Assembly (NCBI GenBank): GCA_949741915.1
Contig: CATJOM010000035.1
Coordinates: forward strand, 1-64,000
Direction: 5' to 3'
Length of the DNA stretch: 64,000 nt
Source of the DNA: an uncultured Candidatus Melainabacteria bacterium
Lineage (GTDB): Bacteria > Cyanobacteriota > Vampirovibrionia > Gastranaerophilales > Gastranaerophilaceae
The notes beneath the pieces are model-generated. The model was not told the origin of the DNA. It did not search any database and worked only from the letters and a program-made list of their open reading frames with translations. The translations under genes and the position numbers were made by a program. Below, one piece after another: positions 43,076 through 53,100 of the stretch; position 1 is the first letter of the stretch, and every line of letters begins with the position of its first letter.

Positions 43076-43496
43076 TTTCATCCAGGATTTAATCCAATAT
43101 ATTAAAAATAAACTTTTTTCATCAAAATATGTTGTCAAGGGAAAGTGCAAACAGTGTGGAAAGTGCTGTTCTACTATACTTTTTAGCGATGAGAACGGTT
43201 ACATTAAAACCGAAGAAGATTTTTTAAACCTGCAAAAAAGAAATAGAAGATATCTGCATTTTACAATTAATGGCAAGGTAGAGGATAAAAATAATTCATT
43301 TTATGACGGTGCATTGATGTTTAAATGCAAATCATTAGGAGAGGATAACAGGTGCAAAAGGTATATTTTAAGGTCATTGTATTGCAGAGACTATCCTTCA
43401 ATTAATCCAACGTTTATACATAATGGCGGCGAAACCCTTGATGATTGCGGTTTTTGGTTTGATGTGGATAAGAAGTTTAAAGAGTATTTGAAATAA
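43068..43496 (+). CDS. YkgJ-type cysteine cluster protein
   Basis: 142 aa, GTG start. The pattern 'CKQCGKCC' near residues 26-33 and 'CKSL...RCKRY...YCRDYPS' later is the signature of the YkgJ/UPF0153 family, zinc- or iron-binding proteins of unknown biochemical role. Length is typical. Last gene of the recO-TPR-lipoprotein operon. Confidence 0.85.
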   Translation: MINFIQDLIQYIKNKLFSSKYVVKGKCKQCGKCCSTILFSDENGYIKTEEDFLNLQKRNRRYLHFTINGKVEDKNNSFYDGALMFKCKSLGEDNRCKRYILRSLYCRDYPSINPTFIHNGGETLDDCGFWFDVDKKFKEYLK

Positions 43497-43741
43497 TGCC
43501 CGCAAAAAATCCTTGATTAACTTATCAAACTTTATTATATAAATGACTTTTCGCCAGAATCCAATTGTATCATCTGTTAAAATCTTTAAATCTTAGAATT
43601 CCTGAGTCATATATTATAAACTCAGAATTGCATTATCTTTACATATGTGTTTTTCCTTGTTAATAGAAAATTTCAAAAACCCTGTTTTATAAAATCACTA
43701 AATGTGACAAAATCCAACTATCAACTGAACCCTGTGTCTAA

Positions 43742-45709
43742 TTACAGATTTTCGGGCACCTTGATTTTGCGATACTGCCAATCTTTCATAAAGCCTGGTT
43801 CCTTTTTTCTTAATTTATCAGGATCTTTTATGGTGAGTTTTTCATAGGTTATTCCTGTGTTATCAGTACCAAGAAGGAACATAAAATCAAGATATGCATT
43901 TTCTCTTATAGTGTCATAAGAGAATGCCACTTTTATATCATCAGGACCGGCGATTACATAAAATCTGTTTTCTGTAAACAAATCGTTATCACTGTTATCT
44001 TTAAGGGGGCTGATTGTTCCCCTATAGCCTATGGATAAGTGTTTTGTCAACATCAGACTTTCATCAATACTGAATGAAGATTTTCCATATGTGTATTCAT
44101 CAAACTCAAAAGGGCTTTTTCCATGAAATCCGCCAAAAGCATATGCAATGTTTGATTTCCAGTTTTTAACTCTTGAATGTATCCAAGGCCCGCCCCTTAC
44201 AAGAGCAGTGGTTTCACCAGTACCGTAAACCGTTGCAGCAGTTTGACCAAATATGCCCATCTCTAAAGACATATCCTGTTCTTTATTTGAAACTTTGAAC
44301 AAATTTTTGCTGAGCTCAGATTGCCATCTCAGGCGCATAGTTCCGTAATTATTATCTTCCTGATGTTTTGCAACATAATCTGAAGCATAACCAGCAGTTA
44401 TTCTATGGCGAAAATTTGCATCAAGATCTTTTACTCTGTATGAATCATCATATACTAATTGTGCTATGTGCCCAGCTCTATTTGATCCTAAAAACCATTC
44501 ATCCTTATAGGCATGACGCCCAAACTCAGCCCTTAGGGGTCCTATTATTTTATATTCACCATCCAAAATAAGGTTTTCGCTGCTTGTGGCCCACGCAGCA
44601 TCCAAGGTCAGCCTTTTTGTCTTTAAACTTCCCAGTACGCCAATTCCAATTTCATGATCATAAACAAGTGCTGGAGAAACTTTAAGGCTGGCCCCAGTCG
44701 GAAGCTTAAAAATATAGCCCATACCAAAATATGTGCCGAAATCATCCAGAGAGCCGACATCAATTGGTACATTAACCTCGGTATAGTTCATCTCTTTATC
44801 GGAAAACAATTCAAGAGAACCAAGGGTTACAACTTTTAGTTTTTTATAATACAAATCAGCATTTTTTAATATCAGGCTGTCATGGTCTTTTTTGGGCTCA
44901 ATTATGATTTCTTTTGCCTTGATTTTGTAAGACGACAGTCTCTCTTTTTTTAAATCAAAAGAAACATCTTCATCCTGAATAAGCATTTTGTCATATGAAT
45001 TAAACCTTGAAGATTTGAGGCACATTTCAATCTTTTTTGCAAGCTCCACACTGCCATTTACAGCCTCAAACCTGTCTGTGTAAGCATAGGCTTCCTGCGC
45101 CCTAATGCGTATTAAAGGCCCCACAGCAATTGTCGGAGCATCCATCAGGGCATTTTCTTCATTAAGATCAATTACCATATATTCGCCGCTTGCAACATTT
45201 TCACCCCTTCTTAAAATTACATTGCCAAACAGCTTTATAATATTTGAATTTTTGTCATAAACAGCCCTGTCTGATGTTACAGTATTATCAGGACCAGAAT
45301 TTATAACAACATTTCCCGCTGCTTCAAGCTCACCTGTATCATCAAAATATTCTAGCTCTTTACTGTCAATTGTTATTTCCTTCTTTGCTGGGGCAGGATT
45401 TGTTTTTTGTGCCGCGGCCTCTGCTGCATTGGTTTCTTCAATCCTTTTTATCAGCATTGCATCAAAAATATTTGGAATGGCGAATTCTTTCCTGTCAGGA
45501 AATTTTGAATCCTCCAGAACAGAGCCCTGGATGGGTTTTTGGTCATCAACATAATTTACTGTTGTTTTGTCTTTTTTAGGAATTTCAGTAGAAGCCTGAA
45601 CAAATTCATAAGCAAAAGCACAATTGGAGGCAAAAAATGAAAATGCAAACAAAACACCTGTTGAAACAAAATATAATTTTATTGAATTTTTACTTTTGAA
45701 AAAGTTAAT
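43742..45709 (-). CDS. lptD: LPS-assembly protein LptD (OstA-like)
   Basis: 655 aa with the start proposed here. An N-terminal jellyroll OstA domain (about 120-250: 'SKELEYFDDTGELEAAGNVVIN', 'DRAVYDKNSNIIKLFGNVILRRG') is followed by a beta-barrel-like region rich in alternating strands to the C-terminus. It would insert lipopolysaccharide or a related lipid in the outer membrane. The first standard start (TTG 45652) cuts the signal peptide in half. An ATT at 45709 sits 9 nt after GGGGAG and yields 'MNFFKSKNSIKLYFVSTG' plus '...SFFASNCAFA', a complete signal peptide. It is shorter than proteobacterial LptD. Confidence 0.8.
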   Translation of the reverse strand: MNFFKSKNSIKLYFVSTGVLFAFSFFASNCAFAYEFVQASTEIPKKDKTTVNYVDDQKPIQGSVLEDSKFPDRKEFAIPNIFDAMLIKRIEETNAAEAAAQKTNPAPAKKEITIDSKELEYFDDTGELEAAGNVVINSGPDNTVTSDRAVYDKNSNIIKLFGNVILRRGENVASGEYMVIDLNEENALMDAPTIAVGPLIRIRAQEAYAYTDRFEAVNGSVELAKKIEMCLKSSRFNSYDKMLIQDEDVSFDLKKERLSSYKIKAKEIIIEPKKDHDSLILKNADLYYKKLKVVTLGSLELFSDKEMNYTEVNVPIDVGSLDDFGTYFGMGYIFKLPTGASLKVSPALVYDHEIGIGVLGSLKTKRLTLDAAWATSSENLILDGEYKIIGPLRAEFGRHAYKDEWFLGSNRAGHIAQLVYDDSYRVKDLDANFRHRITAGYASDYVAKHQEDNNYGTMRLRWQSELSKNLFKVSNKEQDMSLEMGIFGQTAATVYGTGETTALVRGGPWIHSRVKNWKSNIAYAFGGFHGKSPFEFDEYTYGKSSFSIDESLMLTKHLSIGYRGTISPLKDNSDNDLFTENRFYVIAGPDDIKVAFSYDTIRENAYLDFMFLLGTDNTGITYEKLTIKDPDKLRKKEPGFMKDWQYRKIKVPENL

Positions 45710-45723
45710 TTTTATTTACTCCC

Positions 45724-45778
45724 CTAAAAAGGCATGGCCATAGTAAAATTTTACAACAAAAAGTCTTTAATGCCATGC
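45724..45778 (-). terminator. Terminator or attenuator between M23 gene and lptD
   Basis: Minus strand: GCATGGC (45778-45772) pairs with GCCATGC (45738-45732), with the palindrome GTAAAATTTTAC in the loop, then CTTTTTAG and directly the lptD ribosome site GGGGAG. It could end the M23 transcript or act as an attenuator for lptD. Confidence 0.5.
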
Positions 45779-46015
45779 TATTTTAATGCTTTTTTACACT
45801 TCTTTGGAGCTATTTTTGGCATAAATATTCCACTGATTTCAGGCAAACATGATTAATTTAAACACTTCACTAAAAACCTCTTTATTTTTGTGATGAAGCA
45901 AAATTCTTAATATAAAAAATTCTGAAAAAATTTAAATAAAACCACACAAGCTTATCAAACTGAAACTTTTTTAAGATTGAAAAATTTAAATAAGCGCAAA
46001 CACCACTTATAAAAG

Positions 46016-47164
46016 CTATCTTGGTACATAATTTAGAGGGTTGGTTGTCGCACCATTGCGCCTTACCTCAAAATGAAGGTGAGGCCCTGTAGAATAACCC
46101 GTTGTTCCTATGTTTGCAATTACTTGGCCTCTGTATACAGATGCACCTTTTGATACCCGGTAGCTTGAAAGGTGAGCATACAATGTAGTTGTAGGTACGC
46201 CATTTACCTTACCATGGTCAATAATTACAACCTTACCATAGCCTCCGTACCAGCCTGTAAATATTACCTTGCCAGAGTTTGCAGCTTTTACATTTGCCCC
46301 GTATGGCGCACCAATATCAATGCCAGAATGGAAAATTTGTTTTTTAAATATAGGATGGATTCTTGAACCATAAGGAGATGTAATAGGCCCGCCAACTGGC
46401 CTTACAAAGTTTCCGCTTGTTGTAATACTTGTTGTTTTAGCATTTTTAGTAACAGTCTTGTTAATCATATCCTCAAGCTGTTTAGACTGCCTTGCCAGTT
46501 CTCTTTCAGATTTCTCCCAGGTGGCGCGGTCTGTCTTAAGCCTGTTTATCATTTTTTCGTTTCTTGAAATTGCAGATTGGATATTTTTCTGCTGACGATT
46601 CATTGATTCAATAGAATCTTTGAGTTCGTTTTTTTGATTCTCCAAGCGCCTTGTTAATTCACGGATTTTGCGGGTTCTATCCTGAGTTTTAGCAATTTTT
46701 TGCCGGTCAATATCCATTACAATGTTTTCAAAATAAATCCTGTCCAAAAAATCGTTAATATTTTTAGCAGACAGTAAAAATTCAACATAACTTTTTCTTT
46801 TTGTCTTAAAAATCTGGTTTATTCTTTTATTTGTTGCATATTGTTGGGCACGATAATTTCTCAATGCATTTTCAAGCTGAACCTGCAGAGTATATAATTC
46901 CTCTTGTGCATCTTTATATCTGCGCCTGTTTTGATAAAGCCCTTGCTCGGTTTCTTCAAGTTTTCGCTGGTTTCTGTATAATTTATTGGTTTCTATTTTT
47001 TCTAAAAGTTTGAGCTTATGTATCTCTTGCTTTGCCCTTGCACGCTTTTGCTCTATCTGAGCCTTATTAGATGAAGCAGCGCAGGCGCTTAAGGATACCG
47101 TATTTTGTAAAAACAAAATAAGGACACAAAAACATATTAAAAATTTGAATGTTTTTTTATACAT
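46016..47164 (-). CDS. M23 family peptidase with coiled coil (EnvC/NlpD-like)
   Basis: 382 aa from the ATG at 47164, which begins a proper signal peptide ('MYKKTFKFLICFCVLILFLQ'). A long coiled coil (about 30-260) precedes a LytM/M23 domain with 'HSGIDIGAPYGANVKAANSG' and 'GPHLHFEVRRNG', containing the HxxxD and HxH zinc ligands. Such proteins cut peptidoglycan cross-links or activate amidases at division. Upstream is a 35-aa membrane peptide gene on the same strand. Confidence 0.88.
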   Translation of the reverse strand: MYKKTFKFLICFCVLILFLQNTVSLSACAASSNKAQIEQKRARAKQEIHKLKLLEKIETNKLYRNQRKLEETEQGLYQNRRRYKDAQEELYTLQVQLENALRNYRAQQYATNKRINQIFKTKRKSYVEFLLSAKNINDFLDRIYFENIVMDIDRQKIAKTQDRTRKIRELTRRLENQKNELKDSIESMNRQQKNIQSAISRNEKMINRLKTDRATWEKSERELARQSKQLEDMINKTVTKNAKTTSITTSGNFVRPVGGPITSPYGSRIHPIFKKQIFHSGIDIGAPYGANVKAANSGKVIFTGWYGGYGKVVIIDHGKVNGVPTTTLYAHLSSYRVSKGASVYRGQVIANIGTTGYSTGPHLHFEVRRNGATTNPLNYVPR

Positions 47165-47210
47165 AAATTTTAAATCTGGACTAAAACCGGGATTGCATTT
47201 AATTGCAATA

Positions 47211-47318
47211 TTAACTTGCAAGAAGAGGCAAAAGTATTGTTGCACCTATCATCCAGGCTGCAACAGTAATTACAAGAATGCCAACTATTATCCTTCTATT
47301 TTTTCTAAAAAATTCCAT
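47211..47318 (-). CDS. 35-aa single-span membrane peptide
   Basis: Starts with a basic N-terminus ('MEFFRKNRR') followed by one hydrophobic span ('IIVGILVITVAAWMIGATIL') and ends '...LLPLLAS'. A very strong ribosome site (GGGGGG, 5-7 nt before the ATG) makes translation likely. The stop lies 46 nt before the M23 peptidase start, so the two probably form an operon. Family unknown. It may anchor or assist the envelope machinery. Confidence 0.6.
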   Translation of the reverse strand: MEFFRKNRRIIVGILVITVAAWMIGATILLPLLAS

Positions 47319-47601
47319 TATCCCCCCTGGTGGAATAGTTCTTAATTACAACAATATTTTATATGAAAAATACACTCATTGCAAACATATTAAGGCATTT
47401 GTAGGATTTTTGAAAATCTATCTCATAAAATAAAGCCGTATAGAATAAATATTGGCGGCATATTGCTCAATAAAAGCTCATTAAATAAGCACTTTGGCCT
47501 GCTTCTAAATTACTAAAGCCAATTTAAAGAGCCGATTTTAGACACAGTATTTTAGCGCAAGCCAACAAGGTTAAAACCCACGCCAAATCGATAGAAGAGG
47601 G
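47319..47601. other. Spacer upstream of the small membrane peptide
   Basis: AT-rich, with no reading frame of interest. The promoter of the 35-aa/M23 pair should lie near 47330-47400 on the minus strand; no consensus match stands out. Confidence 0.35.
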
Positions 47602-49440
47602 CTAGCGCCTGCAGCCAATATCTTCGCTATCGATTTTTCCATCAAAATTATTGTCGATACCATCATAGCAAGAGTTTTTAGATTCAAAACTTTCAGCGCG
47701 CGGAGTAAATTTTAAATATTTTTCGTCTATTGAATTATATAAATTTAAAAAATGTGTCCTGTAAAACATTGCAATATCTGGATTTTCAAATATCAAAATA
47801 TTTTCATCATTTTTATTCATACCGGAATTTGAAAAATTGGCACTGCCAGTAATTAAAATTTTTGAATCGATTATCATGTTTTTTTCATGGTCCTTGCCGC
47901 CCCAATTTTCAGCCTTGAGAAATATCTGTGCATTTCTTAACATCTTTACTTTGTCCTTCATATTGCCCGCCCCTGCTGCATCATAGATGATTTTAACATC
48001 CACGCCGCGCTTCTTTGCAGCAATTAAATCCTGAATTATGTCCTTATGGGTTAAAAAGAATATGCTTACAAATATTTCTTTGCTGGCATTTTTTAGAATC
48101 TGCGAAATCGCCTTCTCATAAGGATTTGCCGCAGGTGAAAAAAGTATATAAAGATTAGTTTTATCATTTAGCTTGATTTTTTGGCTAAAATCTGTTTTTG
48201 AAAGCTGAAATGCGCCTGAATACAATTGTTCAAATTCTTTTTTGTAAGCGTTTGCAGTGCGAAAATCGTTTATTAAAACCGCCGTATTAGCATTATAGCC
48301 GCCGCTTCCAGTATTTGAAATGTTCATTGTTCCTGTAAAAACTATTTTATTATCAAAAATAAAAAATTTGTTGTGCATATAGGCTGGTCTGGAATCAGAA
48401 ATTATATCAAAATTTTCTTTTAATTTGGCTGTATCCTTGTAGATATAAGTGTTGTCAGGTTTTGAGTCAACAACTCCTCTTATTTTCACACCCCTTTTCT
48501 TTGCCTGCAAAAGAGCCTCCACCACTTCATTTTGGCCGTCTAGTCCATACAAAGCAAAGTCTATACTTGACTTTGAAGCATTAATTTCCCCTAAAAGTCT
48601 TTTGCAGGCAGGAATCCGGCAAAATGGAGAAGGCCTGCTAGCTGAATTTGGATTTATTAAAAAGAATGTCACATTATCAAAAGTTTTTTGGGGCGAAAGA
48701 GTGTAAATAGCTGCAGTGCCTGATTTTTGGGATTTTTTTTGATTAGCATATGTGCTTGCAAAACAATATTTACATTTTTTATATCCTGGGGGAATTTTAT
48801 CTAGTGAAATAAGACTGTATTCCTTTATTTTAGCAGCTTTTGGGCAATCTGGCTTATGATGAATTTTGTATTTAATATCAAGCAAAGCAAGCTTTAGGTA
48901 TTGAAATTGTTTTAAATTCGCCCTCATTTTTGATGGATTTTCATAAGCCACATAAGGGTTAAAACCCTTGCCATCAAAGGGTATAGCAAGACCATTTTCA
49001 AGAAGGATTTTTGCAAAATCTTTATTTTGAAAAACAATTTCTGCAAAACGATATTTATACTTTACATTATAAGGAGAAAGGCTCGAATTTGCCTTTTGCC
49101 AAGGGTTTAGCGAATATTTAAGGCGCACATTCCTCTTTAGAAGAGTATTTTCTGTAAATTTTTTAGCCAAAAAGCCTAATTTCATTGCCTCTTCCAGGCT
49201 TAAACCGTATTTTTTGGCGTAATGCTGCGCTTTTTCGGTGTTTTTCAATGGAAAGGTATTGACATTTTTTATATGTACAATTTCATCCGGGCTGCATTTT
49301 TGGTTAAAATCAAGGTCCAGACAGAGCTTATCACCCTCGAATACCTCTAAAACCTTGTAATTATGGTCTTTTTTAGTCTCAAAAAGAATAAAAACAGCTA
49401 AAAACAGCACAATTAATAAGACAGCGCAGATTTTTTTCAT
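47602..49440 (-). CDS. Exported SNase-like / phospholipase D-like fusion protein
   Basis: 612 aa from the ATG at 49440, which starts a clean signal/anchor. Residues about 30-190 resemble a degenerate staphylococcal-nuclease fold ('KVLEVFEGDKLCLDL', 'YRFAEIVFQNKDFAKILLENGLA'). A CxH/CxxC-like segment follows ('HKPDCPKAAK', 'YKKCKYC'). Two PLD/HKD motifs are intact: 'HNKFFIFDNKIVFTGTMNIS' and 'HEKNMIIDSKILITGSANFS'. The C-terminus 'CYDGIDNNFDGKIDSEDIGC' is a Cys-bounded acidic calcium-type loop as in MopE-like repeats. A secreted nuclease or phosphodiesterase is likely. Confidence 0.8.
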   Translation of the reverse strand: MKKICAVLLIVLFLAVFILFETKKDHNYKVLEVFEGDKLCLDLDFNQKCSPDEIVHIKNVNTFPLKNTEKAQHYAKKYGLSLEEAMKLGFLAKKFTENTLLKRNVRLKYSLNPWQKANSSLSPYNVKYKYRFAEIVFQNKDFAKILLENGLAIPFDGKGFNPYVAYENPSKMRANLKQFQYLKLALLDIKYKIHHKPDCPKAAKIKEYSLISLDKIPPGYKKCKYCFASTYANQKKSQKSGTAAIYTLSPQKTFDNVTFFLINPNSASRPSPFCRIPACKRLLGEINASKSSIDFALYGLDGQNEVVEALLQAKKRGVKIRGVVDSKPDNTYIYKDTAKLKENFDIISDSRPAYMHNKFFIFDNKIVFTGTMNISNTGSGGYNANTAVLINDFRTANAYKKEFEQLYSGAFQLSKTDFSQKIKLNDKTNLYILFSPAANPYEKAISQILKNASKEIFVSIFFLTHKDIIQDLIAAKKRGVDVKIIYDAAGAGNMKDKVKMLRNAQIFLKAENWGGKDHEKNMIIDSKILITGSANFSNSGMNKNDENILIFENPDIAMFYRTHFLNLYNSIDEKYLKFTPRAESFESKNSCYDGIDNNFDGKIDSEDIGCRR

Positions 49441-49494
49441 AAAAATATTATATTTTAAAAAAATAAATATTACGTGCAGATTTTTTAGAACCAT

Positions 49495-50108
49495 ATTTTT
49501 TTAAATTTTAATAAGAATCAGTCATTATGCCAATATACAAAAGGGATTTAGGAATTTATACACGCTGGAACGCAATAAATACAAGGTTTTTTATGCTTTA
49601 ATATCAGATATATTATTTAACCAACGGCTGAATATGACTCTATAAAGGATTTTTTGGGTATTTCACGCAGCACAAACCCAAAATGCACAATATGAAAGGT
49701 TTTTTAGGAATCAATAATGGCGTGTTTGAACTATTAGCGGAATAATCCTTGTGGCGCAATAGTTTTAGGCAAATTCACGGTAAAAACACAGATACTGCAA
49801 AGCTTTTAGTGTATTTTTTGTAAAATTATGCGTTCTGCACGCCAAAAAGCTTGCTATATTTGAAGAATTGGCTTTGCAAACTTGAAAATTTCAGCAAAAT
49901 GCCTTTCAATAAAGGGTTTTTACATCTAGATACAGGGCAAAAGCACTATAATTAATAGTTTTAGGCAATCGAAAAAGAGCGCGTGCAAAAAATCACGGTT
50001 TTTGGGTTTGATTTTAGAAAAAATTTTGCAAAATGACGATTTTTATAAAATTAAACTAAATTTTGTAAATTTTTCCATACGCAAAATCCAAAGACAAGTT
50101 TGTGGTAA
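49495..50108. other. Long intergenic region, no gene seen
   Basis: 614 bases with stops in all frames. Words like AAAGGATTTTTTGGG, AAAGGTTTTTTAGGA and AAAGGGTTTTTACA recur several times; similar words occur in the spacers at 3.1-3.6 kb and 0.8-1.0 kb. Confidence 0.4.
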
Positions 50109-53100
50109 TTAATCTACAGAAAAGATATCCTTAATATCCTGATATGTCAAAGTTTTTGTGATGTTTCTATCAACAGAAATTACAGAATCAACCAGGGAAC
50201 GCTTTTTAGACTTTAAGCGCTGGATTTTCTCTTCAACCGTACCTTTTGTAATTAAGCGGTAAACAAAAACTTTCTTTGTCTGGCCAATGCGGTAGGCTCT
50301 ATCAGTTGCCTGGTCTTCCACTGCAGGATTCCACCATGGGTCGTAGTGAATTACATAATCTGCACCAGTTAAATTCAGGCCTGTGCCGCCTGCCTTCAAA
50401 GATACAAGGAAGATTGGAATAGTGGGGTCAGTGTTAAATCTTTCTACAACTGCCTGTCTGTCTTTAGTTTTACCTGATAAATATTCATGTTTTATGCCTT
50501 TGGTTTCAAGCCAGCATTTGATGATATCCAGCATTCCGACAAACTGGCTAAATAAAAGGATTCTATGACCTTCTGAAATAATTTCCTCAAGCATAGACTG
50601 TAAATGCTCAAATTTACCAGATTCTGATATTCCAAGTTTTCCCTCAGTATCATAGAGCCTTGGGTGGCAACATATCTGTCTTAGCCTTAAAAGAGCCGAG
50701 AATATTGACATTCTTGACTTTTCAAGACCCACAGTTTCAATTGATTTAAATAATTCTTCTTTTGTTGAATCAAGAACCTGCAGATATAAATCTTTTTGCT
50801 CAGGTGTAAGTTCGCAGTATGCAACACTTTCAATCTTATCAGGCAAATCTTTTGCAACATCCCTTTTCATACGCCTTAGAATGAACGGGAAAATCTGTGA
50901 TTTTAAGCGCCTTTCAACCGATTTATCCTCTTTTTCCATAATTGGATAAACATATCTTTTGTTAAATTCAGAGGCATCAAACAAAAATCCTGGCATTAGA
51001 AAATCAAAAACACTCCATAATTCTTCAAGTTTATTCTCTATCGGAGTACCTGATAAAGCCAGTTTATGCTTAGCATTAAGCATTTTTACCGCTTTTGAAG
51101 TTTGGCTTTGAAAGTTTTTAATATTTTGGGATTCATCCAAAATTACATATCTAAAATCTTCTTTTTTAATTTCCTCAATATCGCGACGTATCAATGCATA
51201 GCTTGTAATTACAATATCATATTTGTGAATATTTTTGAATTTTGATTTCCTATCTACACCAGTTAAATTCAAAAATTTAAGGTTTGGGGCAAATTTTTCA
51301 ATTTCATTTTCCCAGTTAAAAACAACCGATGTAGGACAAATTACAAGGTTTGTTTTTTTGCCATCTTTTTCTTTTGCCTTTTGAAGCAAAGTCAAAGTCT
51401 GTAGGGTTTTTCCAAGGCCCATATCATCGGCAAGGACGCCATTTAGGCCATATTTGTATAAAAACCACAGCCAGCCATAGCCTTTTGTTTGGTATTCCCT
51501 TAAATTGGCAACCGTGGCCTTTGGAAGAGAAGTATTTTCCATGCTTGAAAAGGTTGAAATTTCTTTCCAGAACTTTGAAAATTTCCGGCTCATTTTTAAT
51601 TTCACCTTCATATTTTCCATTTCTGAAACAACGCCTGCACGGTATGTTTTGACAATAAATTTATCTTCCTCGTTTCTGTAAGCATCATAGGTATTAAAGG
51701 ATTTTAGCAAAGAATAAACATCGTCCACAGGAATTGCGGCCTGGCCTTTTCCTGGCACTTGATAATATTTTGCGCCCTCGTAGGTCATCTCCTGAATTTT
51801 ATCAAGCTCAATTTTTTCACCATCCACATCGCCATAGAGTTCAATCTCAAAAATATTTGTAGTATTTGGTGCAAAATCAATGTCCGCGCACAATTGAAGC
51901 TGCTTTTGAACAAGTTTAAACACAGACATATCGTCTTTTTCAATGAATTTCCAGCCATCGCCTGCTTTATTTATATAATAATTATAAAAATCTATTGCAT
52001 TTTCTTTTTCTAAGGCAAGATTATTGGTTTGCATAGGATGAAAACGACATGCAAGAAGCATTTGGTAGGCCTGATGCTCAAATGTTGGATCTCTTTTGAC
52101 CCAATATAATAAATCCTTATCAGGGTCTTTTATTGTAACATAAGGGGTTTTCGGGGTTCTTGTATAAGGAACACGAACGCCATCATATTCAAATTCAAGA
52201 GAAGCCTTTAAAGATTGGTCATAATCAACACCGAGCTCTACAACACAGACAGGTGGGCGTTTTTCAAAGGTTAATTTTTCCATCTCTTCTGAGAGCTCAA
52301 CTGTCATCATCTCTCTTAGTTTTGGGAGCTCCTCATATACAAATTTGCCACCCTCAGCATCCTTTATATCTGTAAAAGAGGCTTTAGTCAAATACTGAGG
52401 CAAGATTGAAACTTGAACATCTGTCGGAAAAATTACATCCTTATAACGGCCCCACTTCAATTGACGAGAAAAATACCTAACCTCTTCAAAGGGGTAAATT
52501 TCACTGTCATCAGGACGTTTCCAGTAAAGAGACAAAAGAACATTCCCAACATATGAAACATTCACAGCAAGGCATAGCTTCCAGGTTTCATTCATAAAAT
52601 GAATTTTTTTGTGGGTTTTGGCATCCACAACATCCTCAAGTTTTGCTAAAAGCCTGAAAAATTCGTCAAATTTATTAATTTGAACATCATACCAGCCAGA
52701 TTTTTTATCAAGTCTTGATTGTTTCAACAATAGCCTGAACATCATTATTTCAAGCTTCTGGGCTTCATTTAGGGTAAAATTTTCATCATTTTTTTGGGCT
52801 GCCAAAATAGCCTTTAGGGGGCCTTCAAGGTCTCTCATTACTCTTTTTGTGTTTCTATCCATAACAAGAATAGAGAAAAAATTTTGGCGTCTTTTGGGGT
52901 TGAAATGAAATATATAACCGCCTTTAGCGTTTTCTGTGACAGGAAAATCTTCATCATCAAAAACAGGTGGAATATCATATTTTTCATATAAAAATTCATC
53001 CCAAAGGTGCCCCTTGAGAGCATTCAGTGCCACGGCAACAGTATGTTTGCACCAAGGTTCATCCAAAGGGCAAGTGCAGGAAGGCTTTATACTTGTTTTG

